The notes: generated from the sequence alone by a model not told the origin. A DNA stretch of 64,000 nt from Orobanche coerulescens (GCA_033398695.1 CM065802.1:208463096-208527095), one strand, 5' to 3'. Positions 12,304 to 24,537 are shown, counted from the stretch's first letter. A program made the numbers and translations.

Positions 12304-12598
12304 AGCATATAATGCAATATTTTAATTCATCGATATATTGATGCATATAATGCATATTTTAATGCATTGCAATTTTGATGCACGAAATGCATATATTTCA
12401 TGCATAATTAGTACAAAACTCATGCATATTTTCAATTCGCAGGATAGGAACCATTCTCATTTAATCGTAGACTACGATCAAATGAGAATGGTTCCTATCC
12501 TGTGAATTGCAAACATGCATGAGTTTTGTACTAATTATGCATGAAATATATGCATTTCGTGCATCAAAATTGCAATGCATTAAAATATGCATTATATG
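12304..12598. mobile_element. Foldback MITE, left part with near-loopless hairpin
   Basis: Arms of roughly 130-140 bp mirror each other around position 12471 with a loop of about one base (ATCGTAG-A-CTACGAT). The arms are rich in TGCAT/ATGCAT. The far left end was removed by the copia insertion (LTR edge 12303), and the right arm is split at 12598 by the element 12599-20764. No coding capacity; superfamily not determined. Confidence 0.75.
12594..12598. repeat. Target-site duplication ATATG (left)
   Basis: Repeated at 20765-20769; bounds the LTR element 12599-20764. Confidence 0.9.
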
Positions 12599-12939
12599 TG
12601 TAACACCCCCAAATCCGCTCAGGGATATTACACGCCGTAGACCCTCTCCTCGAGGATCTACCAGGCTGATAACTAAAATCAAACATCTAAACCTCGCCTT
12701 TAAGGCTAAAATGACTCAGTAGACCGATTTGGTCTTTCAACAAATACATACAACTCAATTCCAAACACATACCCACGCAGGGGTCAAAATACAATAATCT
12801 CCCGTACAACGGGGAAAAGATACTGCAGCGGAAAAGAAAATACAACTAGACCAAAACGACGTCAACAGATCCTCGTGTGATTAGTATCGTTCATCTTTCA
12901 TCATCCTTCGTGCCGACCCTGTGCTATGCTCCAAAACAC

Positions 12940-12976
12940 GAATGCAAAATAGACATCCACCCCCGAATACTGGGGT
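12940..12976 (-). promoter_or_regulatory. C-run/G-run hairpin near a decayed acceptor-like site (left LTR)
   Basis: CCCCC (12960-12964) and GGGG (12972-12975) with GCTAACCCC sense on the minus strand. The expected ATTCAG|G downstream reads ATTCGTG in this copy, whereas the other LTR keeps it (18311-18353). Confidence 0.4.
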
Positions 12977-13344
12977 TAGCAAAACTCCTTTTTTGCTAGT
13001 GCAAGTACAAGTGCAAAAATACGAGCCATACAATACAAGTTCCAAGAACAATAATAATCGAAATCCTCAAAGGTTCAAACGTAAGGAAAAGTACTTCCCG
13101 AGGCAAGAGTTTGGGTAAACATTTCCAAAGCGAAAGATCGCAAATAAGGGAAACAATTTACAAAACAGTTTAAAATGCCGTCGAGAGTTTTAATAGAAAA
13201 CAATTTAGGATTATAAAATCCTTCTCTTTCCAAAAATCAATAGGGTCACAGCCCAAATGTTTTGTTTTCGCAAATAGAAAACCGACAACAGTTCACAGGG
13301 TTAAAACCCACATCACGCGTCCTCAACGGAGATAGAAATCAATA

Positions 13345-13620
13345 TCAACTCGTGAAGTTTTACTCGTGAATCCAGGGCTCTACCATTGGACTCCCGCCGT
13401 GGTCCCGTCGAACCAACCCACGGTGAGTAAAGTACATTCACTAAATATACACCAACCTGTGAAGTTTTTACTCGTGAATCCAGGGCTCTACCATTGGACT
13501 CCCGCCGTGGCCCCGTCGAACCAACCCACGGTGAGTAAAATACATTCACCACTCGTGAATCCAGGGCTCTACCATTGGATTCCCGCCGTGGCCCCGTCGA
13601 ACCAACCCGCGGTGAGCGAA
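13345..13620. repeat. Three-copy tandem repeat in the LTR
   Basis: Units of roughly 80-110 bp contain ACTCGTGAATCCAGGGCTCT and then CCCGTCGAACCAACCC(A/G)CGG. The spacers between units vary. The open frames that cross this block are by-products of the repeat, not genes. The right LTR has the same array (about 18725-18995). Confidence 0.85.
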
Positions 13621-14568
13621 ACAATCATGCACAAATAACATATCACACCAAGGATATCCAAACCATTCAACCAGAGGCATCAAACACTTAGCAAAACACC
13701 ACATCAAACCAAACCGCACCGAAAAGAGAGATAATATACGTACACACGTATTATCAAGCGCAACATCAACACCAAACATATCTAAATATCCACGTAGTCA
13801 CTTACAACCCACACAATTACAAAACACACGCGTTTTGAAAGAGAGCCTTTAACGAGGCTAATCGAATATTTTGAAAGTTCAATTCAAACGACCACACAAA
13901 CACATTTAGACGATCACCAATCATCATATTCACAAAACAAGAATAGTATGGACAAGGTACTTGCCTTGAAACCGGCACGCAAGTATTCCGACGAACACGG
14001 CTCAACCGAAAGCTTCAAACGCCCAATGCTATCGAAACGGAAGACGGCGACGAGCGAAAGGGTTCAACATGGTTTCTTCGCAAGAAACACGACCCTAACA
14101 TCATACAATCAATAAATCATCGACCATACGAGGAAGAATAATCGTAGAACGCCCGAAAACCCTCTAAGACATTTTAGGACACCTTCAAGGCGTCGGTCAA
14201 GAACTCAACTCAAACAACGAATCGATACGATCCAACCATGGAATAACAAGGGAAATGATATAATACATCTAAATAATCATCAATCCATCAAAATCCTAAG
14301 TTAAATCGGATTAAACGGATTTAAATCGAACAAAATACCCAAAATCCCCAAAATCTCCCAAAACGGGTTCTTAGAAGATTACCTTGGATGATTCAAGTAT
14401 TTAGATTCGTAAAACACGCGTTGGATTGATTGTCAGGGCTTCACAACCGAAGAAGAATGATGAAAATCAACCCTCCAAATGATAATGATGAGGAGCTCTC
14501 CTCCTCTCACTCTCTCTCGTCTAAGGAAAAGGAAGGAGGAAAATGAGTCATTCACGCTCAAAACAACA

Positions 14569-14685
14569 CATTTATAGTGTAACACCAGAACCTATCGGCC
14601 GGCCTATCGGCCGATAGGCCCAACCGATACCCTATACAAAATGCCGGCAGAGAGTCTATCGCCCCCTATCGGCCGAAAGGCTCTG
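14569..14685 (-). promoter_or_regulatory. Palindrome cluster and TATA box (left LTR)
   Basis: CCTATCGGCCGATAGG-type palindromes at 14591-14619, with a further half-site CCCTATCGGCCG near 14665. On the minus strand they are followed after 12-15 bp by CACTATAAATG. Same layout as 2461-2640 but with a different palindrome. Confidence 0.6.
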
Positions 14686-15373
14686 ACGGTGCCCGACAGT
14701 GGCAGTCTTCCACTAAAACGACCATAACTCTCTCGTCCTGACCGATTGACTCACCGTTTGAACCATTGGAAAGCTAACTCGATGTTCTATAATATTGCAA
14801 AGATTTATAATTTTGGAGTTACCAAAAATTAATGATGATCTAACAAAGACGAACTCATACTTAGAAAAGTCGTTTAGTAATCCCGAATTCAACAAACGAC
14901 ACCGAAACCCGAACACGAATACGAACCGAAGATACGGTTACGAAGTACTCACAAAGACGAATCTAAGAGCTGGTAGAACACACGATTCCGACCACCCGAA
15001 GGCTCGAAATTCGACAACGGAAGGTAATTACCCCAAACTTTGGGAAATTACGAAAATGGCCCAACCGCCCGAAAATCACCATACGACAACGAATAATCAA
15101 ACCGAAGCTCACAACACGTATAACAACGTTAAGCGGACTTGCGGAAACTTCGAAACAACAGTTTCGGACGAGATTCGCAAGAATCGAACTCAAGTGCGGA
15201 AAAGTCGCTAAAAGTACGAGAACTCAACGAAACGACACCAAACGGACTCGGATGTCAAAAAGTGTAGAATTAATCATTCTCGAGAATGACGAAGCGGACA
15301 TGAGCGAAGTCGTCAAAACAGACTTCCGCCGAAAAAAAAAGAAATTACGGAAATCGAAAATGCGGATATTACA

Positions 15374-15388
15374 TTCTACCCTCCTTAA
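15374..15388 (-). promoter_or_regulatory. Polypurine tract (minus strand)
   Basis: The minus strand reads TTTTAAGGAGGGTAGAA directly before the LTR start TGTAATATCC. Confidence 0.75.
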
Positions 15389-17957
15389 AAGAAGTTTCGT
15401 CCAAACTTAAAACAAGTAGGAGAAGAAATATTCCGCAGAAAACTTAACGAGACACACAAGAATGCGTAACTAATGCCCAACGGCGAAATGTTACAAACAA
15501 CGCAAAGGAATATACGGCGTGTAAACACGCTCCACGGTGACCAACACAACGTCGCCGTTAGGGATATAATAAAACCGACAAGTGACAAGCGTCATCAAAC
15601 GGATACTATAGCCAAGTCAATTATCCGACAATCACAAAACACCACGATCGAAAATCAATACGATTGACCAACCCAACGGTACATCAATCAAAACGCGAGC
15701 CCATCGCTGAACAAATACGGAATTCCACCGCCTAAGGGCTGGAAGATCGAAAACGAAACTAATTTCCCGAACTGAAGGGAATTACGAAGGAGCCTGAATG
15801 TTCGCCAATCACGGAACGAGGTCAATATAAACCGAACAATCAAACGATCAAACCACAACGATCGAGACAACAAAGATCGAAGAATCATGTTCTAATCACA
15901 AAGAACAATAAAGTTCAAACAACAACTCCCAGGATGATCTGGTGAGAACTACAAGACATGCATTGCCGAAGATCCGCAGGAAAGGGAATAGCGATTGAAA
16001 AGTCACAGCGACAACGAGTTATTCCGAAATAACACCACACTCGTTCGATCAACAAAAGCAAGGGCAGGACAAGCTCAGAAATGTCAACGAACATAAACGA
16101 GTCGGCCAGTCGAGAATACAAAAGTTCAAGATCCTATCAACTTCGTATAAAAGATCTAGTAGAACCAAAAGATGTCACTTAGAACAAGGTTCACAAGAAT
16201 CGAACCGAACTCGAAAAAGTCACGGCGATAACAGTTGACTCAAAACAAGATCACAGCTCGTTCGAACGACGAAACCGAAATACAGGACAAGTTCAGAAAG
16301 TATCAACAAACACGAGCGAGTCGATAGACTCGAGAAAGAGAAAATGCAGGAGTCTAAAAACAACACGGGTACTACATTCGACCTCTTATAAAGGAAGGTG
16401 ACGACACAACAAGCAACCGACTGAAACATCCTTCAAAGGCCTCTCAAGGCCGATTCTGATATCTGTGCTGAAGCGCGAACTCCGAAAGTCTCGGTAGCCA
16501 ATTCACAAACTGAATTCGGTGTCCCTCGAGTCCACACTTGAAATGTGTCATCGACGAGAAAGACAATTTACACGTGCATGCCCCGGCACATCACGATTGA
16601 AACGTCTCGGCTCGGCATACCGAAAATATAAATGCTCGATACAATGGATCAAAACACCGCAAAACAACATACCGGAGATGCCAACTCAGCACAACAAGGA
16701 ATCATAATACATATCATATACAACGATTATCATCGTAAAATAATACACACAAACACTTCAGCAACGACGGTATCGTTCGGCGACCTCAACGGCCCGAACG
16801 ATAACCAGCACATAATTACAATCATCATGAAACAATCATACATGTACACAAATGTACAATTCAAGCTTTAACAACCCACACTCGTGCGACAACACGCAAA
16901 TCACCACGAGGTGATAACAAGAACACTATTCACACCTCTCACAGAGGGCTAGTACAACAAATGCGTGGCAACGACTCGACGTCCATGCCACCCATTCGAT
17001 CACAATTCGGGGTTAACACCGTAACGAAAGTTCGAAAACCATACACGCATTTCCGGTCCGCAAACAGGAATTATAGGTTTTAAAAACGAAAACCACCTTT
17101 GAAGACAGTTTGGAAACACCAGTTGATCTTGAGTATCATTTTACAAAAAGTAGTACAAACACCATTATCGAGACTTTGAAAATCATCTAGCGTTTGAACA
17201 AAAATGAGGACACCTTTCCTTTAGTGAAAAACTTTCAAAAATATTCGACCCTTGGGTCTAAGCAACTGCATTTGAAAATATCTCAAAAATATTTTTGGTC
17301 CTCAACCGGAAAATTTTTGAAATGATTTATGCATTAGAAAACGCCTTGAAAACACCGCAAGAAAATAATTCGTTTTAAAAGTACGTCTCGAATTTCAATT
17401 TTCTAAGATACTCAAGGTTTTCAAAAATAATTCAATGGGTTAGAATACCCAAAAAGGTCGATGACGGTAGTACTTATCAAAACTCACAAAATCATTTGAA
17501 AACACCCAACTACCGTCAAAACGGTCAAGGCCAACAACTCGGTTAAAGGAATCGATTTCCGAAATAAAATTCAGTCGGTAAGATACCGAAAGCTATTACA
17601 AAGGAACTCACGCAGCGAAAAAAAAAGAAATACAGTCCAACATGCACAATCCAGCAACTACTCCTCACATGAAAGAAATATGAGAGTCCAATAGTCACGT
17701 ATCAAGAAATCAAAATCCATAAGAGGACTCCGTCACTTAATAAATAATCATAAAAAATAGCTCGTGTCACACGAGGCACAACACAAAGAAGGAAGACTTA
17801 CAGTCACAGGTCGCACGAAGATGATGATTGCCCACGATACTAATCACGACCAACCAACTCAGACGACGCGTCGCGACACGACTTAGTCAGACAAAATCCG
17901 ACGAGGCAAAGACTCAACAGACACCACTGACCCGACAGCCTAGGTTTCCACAACCTA

Positions 17958-17969
17958 AGCTCCGATACC
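17958..17969 (-). promoter_or_regulatory. Primer binding site of element 12599-20764
   Basis: The minus strand reads TGGTATCGGAGC, one mismatch from the Met-type site, about five bases inside the LTR edge at 17975. The minus-strand element at 56185 carries the same variant. Confidence 0.8.
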
Positions 17970-17974
17970 ATTTA

Positions 17975-20764
17975 TGTAACACCCCCAAATCCGCTCAGGG
18001 ATATTACACGCCGTAGACCCTCTCCTCGAGGATCTACCAGGCTGATAACTAAAATCAAACATCTAAACCTCGCCTTTAAGGCTAAAATGACTCAGTAGAC
18101 CGATTTGGTCTTTCAACAAATACATACAACTCAATTCCAAACACATACCCACGCAGGGGTCAAAATACAATAATCTCCCGTACAACGGGGAAAAGATCTT
18201 GCCGAAAAGAAAATACATCTAGACCACAACGACGTCAACAGATCCTCGTGAGATTAGTATCGTTCATCTTTCATCATCCTTCGTGCCGACCCTGTGCTAT
18301 GCTCCAAAACCTGAATGCAAAAAATAGACATCCACCCCCCGATTACTCGGGGGTTAGCAAAACTCCACTGTTTTGCTAGTGCAAGTACAAGTTCAAAAAT
18401 ACGAGCCATACAATACAAGTTCCAAGAACAATAATAATCGAAATCCTCAAAGGTTCAAACGTAAGGAAAAGTACTTCCGAGGCAAGAGTTTGGGTAAACA
18501 TTTCCAAAATGAAAGATCGCAAATAAGGGAAACAATTTACAAAACAGCTTTAAAATGCCGTCGAGAGTTTTAATAGAAAACAATTTAGGATTATAAAATC
18601 CTTCTCTTTCCAAAATCAATAGGTCACAATTTCAAATGTTTTGTTTTCGCAAATAGAAAACCGACAACGATTCACGGGGTTAAAACCCACATCACGCGTC
18701 CTCAACGGAGATAGAAATCAATATCAACTCGTGAAGTTTTACTCGTGAATCCGTGGCTCTACCATCGGACTCCCGCCGTGGGCCCGTCGAACCAACCCAC
18801 GGTGAGTAAAGTACATTCACTAAATATACACCAACTCGTGAAGTTTTACTCGTGAATCCAGGGCTCTACCATTGGACTCCCGCCGTGGCCCCGTCGAACC
18901 AACCCACGGTGAGTAAAATACATTCACCACTCGTGAATCCAGGGCTCTACCATTGGATTCCCGCCGTGGCCCCGTCGAACCAACCCGCGGTGAGCGAAAC
19001 AATCATGCACAAATAACATATCACACCAAGGATATCCAAACCATTCAACCAGAGGCATCAAACACTTAGCAAAACACCACATCAAACCAAAACGCACCGA
19101 AAAGAGATAATATACGTACACACGTATTATCAAGCGCAACATCAACACCAAACATATCTAAATATCCACGTAGTCACTTACAACCCACACAATTACAAAA
19201 CACACGCGTTTTGAAAGAGAGCCTTTAACGAGGCTAATCGAATATTTTGAAAGTTCAATTCAAACGACCACACAAACACATTTAGACGATCACCAATCAT
19301 CATATTCACAAAACAAGAATAGTATGGACAAGGTACTTGCCTCGAAACCGGCACGCAAGTATTCCGACGAACACGGCTCAACCGGAAAGCTTCGAAACGC
19401 CCAATGCTATCGAAACGGAAGACGACGACGAACGAAAGGGTTCAACATGGTTTCTTCGCAAGAAACACGACCCTAACATCATACAATCAATAAATCATCG
19501 ACCATACGAGGAAGAATAATCGTAGAACGCCCGAAAACCCCTCTAAGACATTTTACCGGACACCTTCAAGGCGTCGGTCAAGAACTCAACTCAAACAACG
19601 AATCGATACGATCCAACCATGGAATAACAAGGGAAATGATATAATACATCTAAATAATCATCAATCCATCAAAATCCTAAGTTAAATCGGATTAAACGGA
19701 CGAAATCGAACAAAATACCCAAAATCCCCAAAATCTCCCAAAAATGGGTTCTTAGAAGATTACCTTGGATGATTCAAGTATTTAGATTCGTAAAACACGC
19801 GTTGGATTGATTGTCCGGGCTTCACAACCGAAGAAGAATGATGAAAATCAACCCTCCAAATGATAATGATGAGGAGCTCTCCTCCTCTCTCACTCTCTCT
19901 CGCCTAAGGAAAAGGAAGGAGGAAAATGAGTGCTCACGCTCAAAACAACACATTTATAGTGTAACACGTGAGAACCTATCGGCCGGCCTATCGGCCGATA
20001 GGCCCAACCGATACCCTATACAAAATGCCGGGCAAGAGAGTCTATCGCCCCCTATCGGCCGAAAGGCTCTGGACGGTGCCCGACAAATTGACGCCTTCCA
20101 CTAAAACGACCATAACTCTCTCGTCCGACTCCGATTGACTCACCGTTTGAACCATTGGAAAGCTAACTCGATGTTCTATAATATTGCAAAGATTTATAAT
20201 TTTGGAGTTACCAAAAATTAATGATGATCTAACAAAGACGAACTCATACTTAGAAAAGTCGTTTAGTAATCCTGAATTCAACAAAACGACACCGAAACCC
20301 GAACCTGAATACGAACCGAAGATACGGTTACGAAGTACTCACAAAGACGAATCTAAGAGCTGGTAGAACACACGATTCCGACCACCCGAAGGCTCGAAAT
20401 TCGACAACGGAAGGTAATTACCCCAAACTTTGGGAAATTACGAAAATGGCCCAACTGCCCGAAAATCACCATACGACAACGAATAATCAAACCGAAGCTC
20501 ACAACACGTATAACAACGTTAAACGGACTTGCGGGAAACTCGAAACAACAGTTTCGGACGAGATTCGCAAGAATCGAACTCAAGTGCGGAAAAGTCGCTA
20601 AAAAGTACAGAACTCAACGAAACGACACCGAAACGGACTCGGATGTCAAAAAGTGTAGAATTAATCATTCTCAGAATGACGAAACGGACATGAGCGAGTC
20701 GTCAAAACAGACTTCCGCCGAAAAAAAAAGAAATTACCGGAAATCGAAAATTGCGGATATTACA
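17975..20764 (-). repeat. 5' LTR (right copy) of element 12599-20764
   Basis: Closely matches 12599-15373. Differences tend to come in short scrambled blocks (for example near 18200, 18750 and 20080). The hairpin/acceptor motif is intact (18311-18353), TATA lies at about 19950-19960, and the palindromes at about 19976-20065. Confidence 0.9.
18311..18353 (-). promoter_or_regulatory. G-run/C-run hairpin and acceptor-like CAG (right LTR)
   Basis: The minus strand has GCTAACCCCC (18349-18353), GGGGGG (18335-18340), then TTTTTTGCATTCAG|G with the AG at 18312-18311. Confidence 0.45.
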
Positions 20765-20899
20765 ATATGCATCAAACTATCGATGCATTATATGCATCAA
20801 ATTTTTGTGAGAATAAATATCAGCCATCCATTTATCAAGATCTATGGATGAAATTCCTTCTTATTTCTTAACTTAAATTATATTCTCACCTGAACCCAC

Positions 20900-20902
<3 letters not shown>
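20765..20902. mobile_element. Foldback MITE, right end
   Basis: Starts with the second ATATG duplication and continues the TGCAT-rich arm broken at 12598. It then runs through GTGAGAATAAAT and a mirrored ATTCTCAC near 20885. It ends near a CCACCCC/TA-repeat boundary. Confidence 0.55.

Positions 20903-20943
<41 letters not shown>
20903..20943. repeat. (TA)n microsatellite
   Basis: About 20 uninterrupted TA units next to the MITE end. Confidence 0.98.
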
Positions 20944-20946
<3 letters not shown>

Positions 20947-21241
20947 AGAGAATGTAAAAGTAGGCGGAAAAAATATTGTTATTCTCACTAATGATATCCC
21001 TATATATAGGGAGAGATTACAATACATCAGACTTAATCCTACCCGAGCCCATAACTAGCAGACATACACACATGTGTATTTACTTTAACACTCTGCTTGT
21101 GCCGAGTCTTCTACACATGTCAAGTTGCCTCATTAAAACCTCGTCAAGCAAAACTCCATGGAAAAAATGCCATGATTGTGTAAAAAAGAGTACAACATCC
21201 AGACACATAGGTTAGGCTAATTTCGTTACGCCAAAACATCT
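20944..21241. other. Unassigned sequence, possible old LTR piece
   Basis: No gene seen. The stretch at 21120-21210 (CCTCATTAAAACC...AAAAGAGTACA) resembles the end of plant copia-type LTRs, but no matching partner or boundary is visible. Confidence 0.3.
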
Positions 21242-21566
21242 CACTACCAATGTTTAGACTTTAGCCGACAGCAAAAAGTCGTCGGCTAAAGTAAAAAACC
21301 GTCGGCTAAAGTGGCCAGTTGTCGGCTAAAAGTCCGTCGGCCGAAGTCGGTCGGCTAAATTTTTGCCGACGCCAGATATAAAAGGTCATCGGCTAAAGTT
21401 CAACTTTAGCCGATGACGTGAAAATTGTCGGCTAAAATATTTAGGTTTTAGCCGACGGCCCGTATGTTGTCGGCTAAAGTATTACACATTTTAGCCGACG
21501 ATCTATTTGTTGTCGGCTAAAATTTCCAAATTTTAGCCGACGACCATAAAGTCGTCGGCTATAGTG
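21242..21566. repeat. CACTA terminus with subterminal repeat array
   Basis: About ten copies of the GTCGGCTAAA-type motif in both orientations after the CACTAC end. In this superfamily the subterminal motif is where the small transposase subunit binds (family knowledge). Confidence 0.85.
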
Positions 21567-21618
21567 CTTTTTTATTTTTTTCAAATATAAAATTTAGCTC
21601 TTTAGGAGGGTAAATGTT

Positions 21619-23186
21619 ATCCCACACCCTTAGGATCGGCCTGATTGATCTCTCGGCGTGCTAACTCGATGCCAGTCTCGTCCAAATCTGGATGCTCCTC
21701 CCTCACCATCTCTATCAACATCCTCTCAGACTCCTTAGTCACTCTCTCCTAATTAAGTGGGAACAAAAAAAGTAACTGAACATTAATAAAGTTCAGAGGT
21801 AAAGACTGATAGCAGTATAAAAATGGTTAGGATACATTAACAACTTACAAGTCTATCCGGATGGTTCGGATATGCCTTCTGAGTCACGTAGACAAAGGCA
21901 TTCGCCACATTTTCATCAGAAGTGGCATCGTGCGGAACTCTCGCTAACGACCGCGAACCTAAGCTGTGGTGCTCTGTCAAATCCTTACGGTTAATAGTGT
22001 TGGTTGAACTGCTCGCCTACACATAGAAACATGTAATTTTCATTTAACAAGGAACAAAATTACCACAAGTTTCATATACGTTATATATCTTTAAACAACA
22101 ATAACATTACGACAATATTTAGAGCTCGATTACATACAATATAGTCCGAGTCTCTAAAATGTTCGCATAGCCACCTCCACTCGTACTCCCGATACTTGAA
22201 CTTCTCGGGAGTAGCCTCGCGGGAATTACCCCAAGCTGAACAAAACATGTGTAGCTCATTTTCCAATATTCGTACCTATAACAAACATTTATAAATAATA
22301 ATCAAACATTAGCCAAATATATTTGTAAAGTATTTTGTAAACTTTATGTATTTATTTACTGTAATTTTTTATTATTGTTTTATTCTTATTAATAATGTTA
22401 TTTATTTATTATGTTATTCATAAATAATCTGTTGTGTGTGCACAATTGTTATTACTCAACTACGTATTGTGAAAATTACTTACTTGAGTGTTTGCACCTC
22501 ATCGCACCAAGTATGTAGTAGGAAAGAAGGAACATCAAACCAAACCTACAATTAGCATATAATATATATTACTAAATTTTTTCTGAATTTAAATACACAA
22601 AGCAGCTTTCGGAATTGAGATAAACTTACCGACATAGTATTGTTCAACACATCCTTCCACTCAGCCCACAGTACCGAAACCCTATCACGTATGACAAACC
22701 CAACATTACGACAATATGCCGTACAAGCATCCGAAGCCAAAATGGGTTGTCGATACTTTTCATCTACTGCTATCTTGTGACAGCCATTTTCTAAAATATA
22801 TGCATCATCATCATCCTTATCTATTGCTTGTCCAAGTGTAGCTGCACTATATATTTCTCGTAGCCACATGATTTACGATCTTCCATGCTCCTTTTTTATC
22901 AAGTTATCAAAGTAGTAAACTGGTTTAGCAAAGGATCACCTTCGTACCAACTTGTAGAAGTATCAACATATAATAGTCCATAATTATCCTCCCTTTCGAT
23001 TTGAGAATTTGTATCAAACCACCTACACTTGAACAAGTACACTGTCAAGCCTTCTCCATAAATTAATTCCACTACTTCGAGAAGAACACTGTAATATCCA
23101 CCGTCAACCATAACCCCAGAATTTTGACACCTCCTTATTTGATCTCTGTCGATACATACAAATGTCACACTATTTACCTTCGCCAT
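21619..23186 (-). pseudogene. CACTA transposase C-terminal exons (DUF4216 and plant transposase region)
   Basis: Four coding blocks on the minus strand. First, 23186-22899 contains V-Y-L-F-K-C-R-W-F-D and G-L-L-Y-V-D-T...W-Y-x-x-D-P-L, the hallmark of DUF4216 in TNP2-type transposases. Second, 22869-22552 is an Asp-rich segment ending W-A-E-W-K-D-V. Third, 22266-22081 contains E-W-R-W-L-C-E-H-F. Fourth, about 22020-21619 contains N-x-I-N-R-K-D-L-T-x-H-H-S-L-G-S-R-S, like the Ptta/En/Spm transposase domain, and ends in TAA. The gaps between blocks look like introns (AT-rich). The catalytic TNP2 core is absent because the 5' part of the element is missing, so it cannot act alone. Confidence 0.75.
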
Positions 23187-23260
23187 TGAATAGGCTTCAT
23201 CGAAAGAAGCATCAATTCACGTGACCACATCAGGTGGCCATCACGTTGTATGTGCGCCAT

Positions 23261-23695
23261 CTGGATATTAATTAAGGTGAATGTCATAATTAAGTAAATT
23301 ATGTAAGCAAATTAAGTAAACAGTAATTTAAATAGAGAGTCCTAATTTAAATATCCAAATATTATTTATGAATTACAATTGGTATTAGATGATACAAAAA
23401 CTATAAAAAGTTTTTACATATATAAATTTAATGCCAAATGTGATGATTTATTGGTTACTTAGCGTCAATGAAACTTTAGACAAATGTCATACTTACCTAG
23501 TACGACGCATTTACGACGATGGTCTTTGCAATGAAATTTTTTATCCCCAAATATTTTCTAGAACAAAATTATGTTTACTTGACGAATTTTTTCGTCGCGA
23601 TTTCTCAAATTATTTGTAGTACAAGAATCTTAAAATTATCAGGGAAGCAACAAAAATATGGGATAGATGAGGGATAATTCAAATTAAGCAAATGA
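23261..23695. other. AT-rich DNA, nothing recognised
   Basis: No supported gene, RNA or element end. It may still belong to CACTA intron sequence, but nothing proves it. Confidence 0.4.
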
Positions 23696-24074
23696 GGCCC
23701 TGTTCTTTTGGACTTATTTTTCAGTTTTTGATTGATTCGATTGATTGATTTAGTTCAGTCCATTTAGTTCGATTGATTGATTCAGTCCATTGATTGATTG
23801 ATTCGATTCATCTCAGTTCTTCTTCTTATTATTATTAATCTTAATTATTATTGTTATTATTACTAATAATATTACTATTATCGTTGTTGTTGTTAATTAC
23901 TGTTATTATTATTATTTACTATTATAATTATTATTATTATTTACCCTTAATATATATTTGATTGATTGATTCATTTGATTCGATTCGATTCGATTCAGAT
24001 TCGATCTTCACTTGATCCATTCGATTCAGCCTGGATTGATTCGATTGATTCATTCAAATCCAAAAGAACAGAGT
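23696..24074. mobile_element. Small MITE-like element with CTGTTCTTTTGGA ends
   Basis: Left end GGCCCTGTTCTTTTGGA and right end TCCAAAAGAACAGAG are inverted copies over about 13-15 bp. The interior is simple TTGATTCGA-type repeats and TTATTA-rich DNA without coding capacity. ATGAG occurs outside both ends, a possible partly decayed target duplication; hAT-like origin is only a guess. Confidence 0.55.
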
Positions 24075-24537
24075 ATGAGTCATTGTCCGGTAATAACTCT
24101 AGTATCAGATCAGAACAATGCCAAACCAATCACCTTGTTGAACGAGTCATGGCCTAATAAACGAGTAATGGTTCCTAAAAATTATATATGAATATATCCT
24201 ATGCATTTAGAGTAATTCTGGTAATTTGGAGGTTTGTTTTTTCCAATGCATATAACCATATTTATGGGTGTAAAAATCCATAAATTTAGGAAAAGGAATC
24301 CTTGTAATATATGAATAATAATTTCACAAGAAAAACCTGAATTTGGAAAGTTATGGAGACAACATGATTAAAATAATTAAATTTGGAGAAAAAGATAAAA
24401 ACAACAATAGAAATTACAAATAAGGTCATTTGGTCCTATATGCTAAATAAACATCAACATTAATATCTTATTTTCTCAAATCATCAACATTTATATCTCT
24501 AACACTAGTAATTTTTATCATGTAAACGAAATATATA
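24075..24537. other. AT-rich DNA upstream of the Bet v 1 relic
   Basis: No first exon (a typical M-G-V start) was found here; no other feature recognised. Confidence 0.4.

Larger units (their letters stand above)
12599..15373 (-). repeat. 3' LTR (left copy) of element 12599-20764
   Basis: Contains a hairpin plus acceptor-like site (12940-12976; here the CAG is mutated), a three-copy tandem repeat (about 13345-13620), a TATA box on the minus strand (about 14569-14579) and a palindrome cluster (14591-14680). Confidence 0.9.
15374..17974 (-). other. Internal region without gag or pol
   Basis: 2.6 kb between the polypurine tract and the primer site. No gag, protease, RT or integrase motif could be recognised in any frame. 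A segment is duplicated in diverged form (about 15990-16120 and 16210-16345). The many CGA/TCG-containing words give it a base texture like the LTRs. Confidence 0.7.
12599..20764 (-). mobile_element. Non-autonomous LTR retrotransposon (LARD-like, Tekay-type ends)
   Basis: An 8.2 kb minus-strand element with LTRs of 2.78-2.79 kb, a Met-type primer site, a polypurine tract and a perfect five-base target duplication. On its own strand the LTRs start TGTAATATCCGC and end GGGGGTGTTACA, like the coding Tekay elements here. The 2.6 kb internal part has no recognisable gag or pol; all frames are short. It must therefore use enzymes supplied by relatives. The term LARD is used loosely because its LTRs are shorter than those of the original LARD families. 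Confidence 0.88.
21242..23260 (-). mobile_element. CACTA (En/Spm) transposon, 3' part
   Basis: The terminal motif CACTACCAATG starts at 21242. About 320 bp of subterminal GTCGGCTAAA / TTTAGCCGAC repeats follow, and then minus-strand transposase exons. No opposite CACTA end or further subterminal repeats occur to the right, so the 5' part is missing; the right limit is approximate. Confidence 0.85.

Noticed and set aside
12461..12722. Short frames on both strands at the foldback
   Set aside because: Mirror-image by-products of the inverted repeat and the adjoining LTR.
13313..13638. Open frames on both strands with repeated W-V-G-S-T-G-P-R-R-type peptides
   Set aside because: They translate the three-copy LTR tandem repeat; the same frames occur in the other LTR at 18820-19002.
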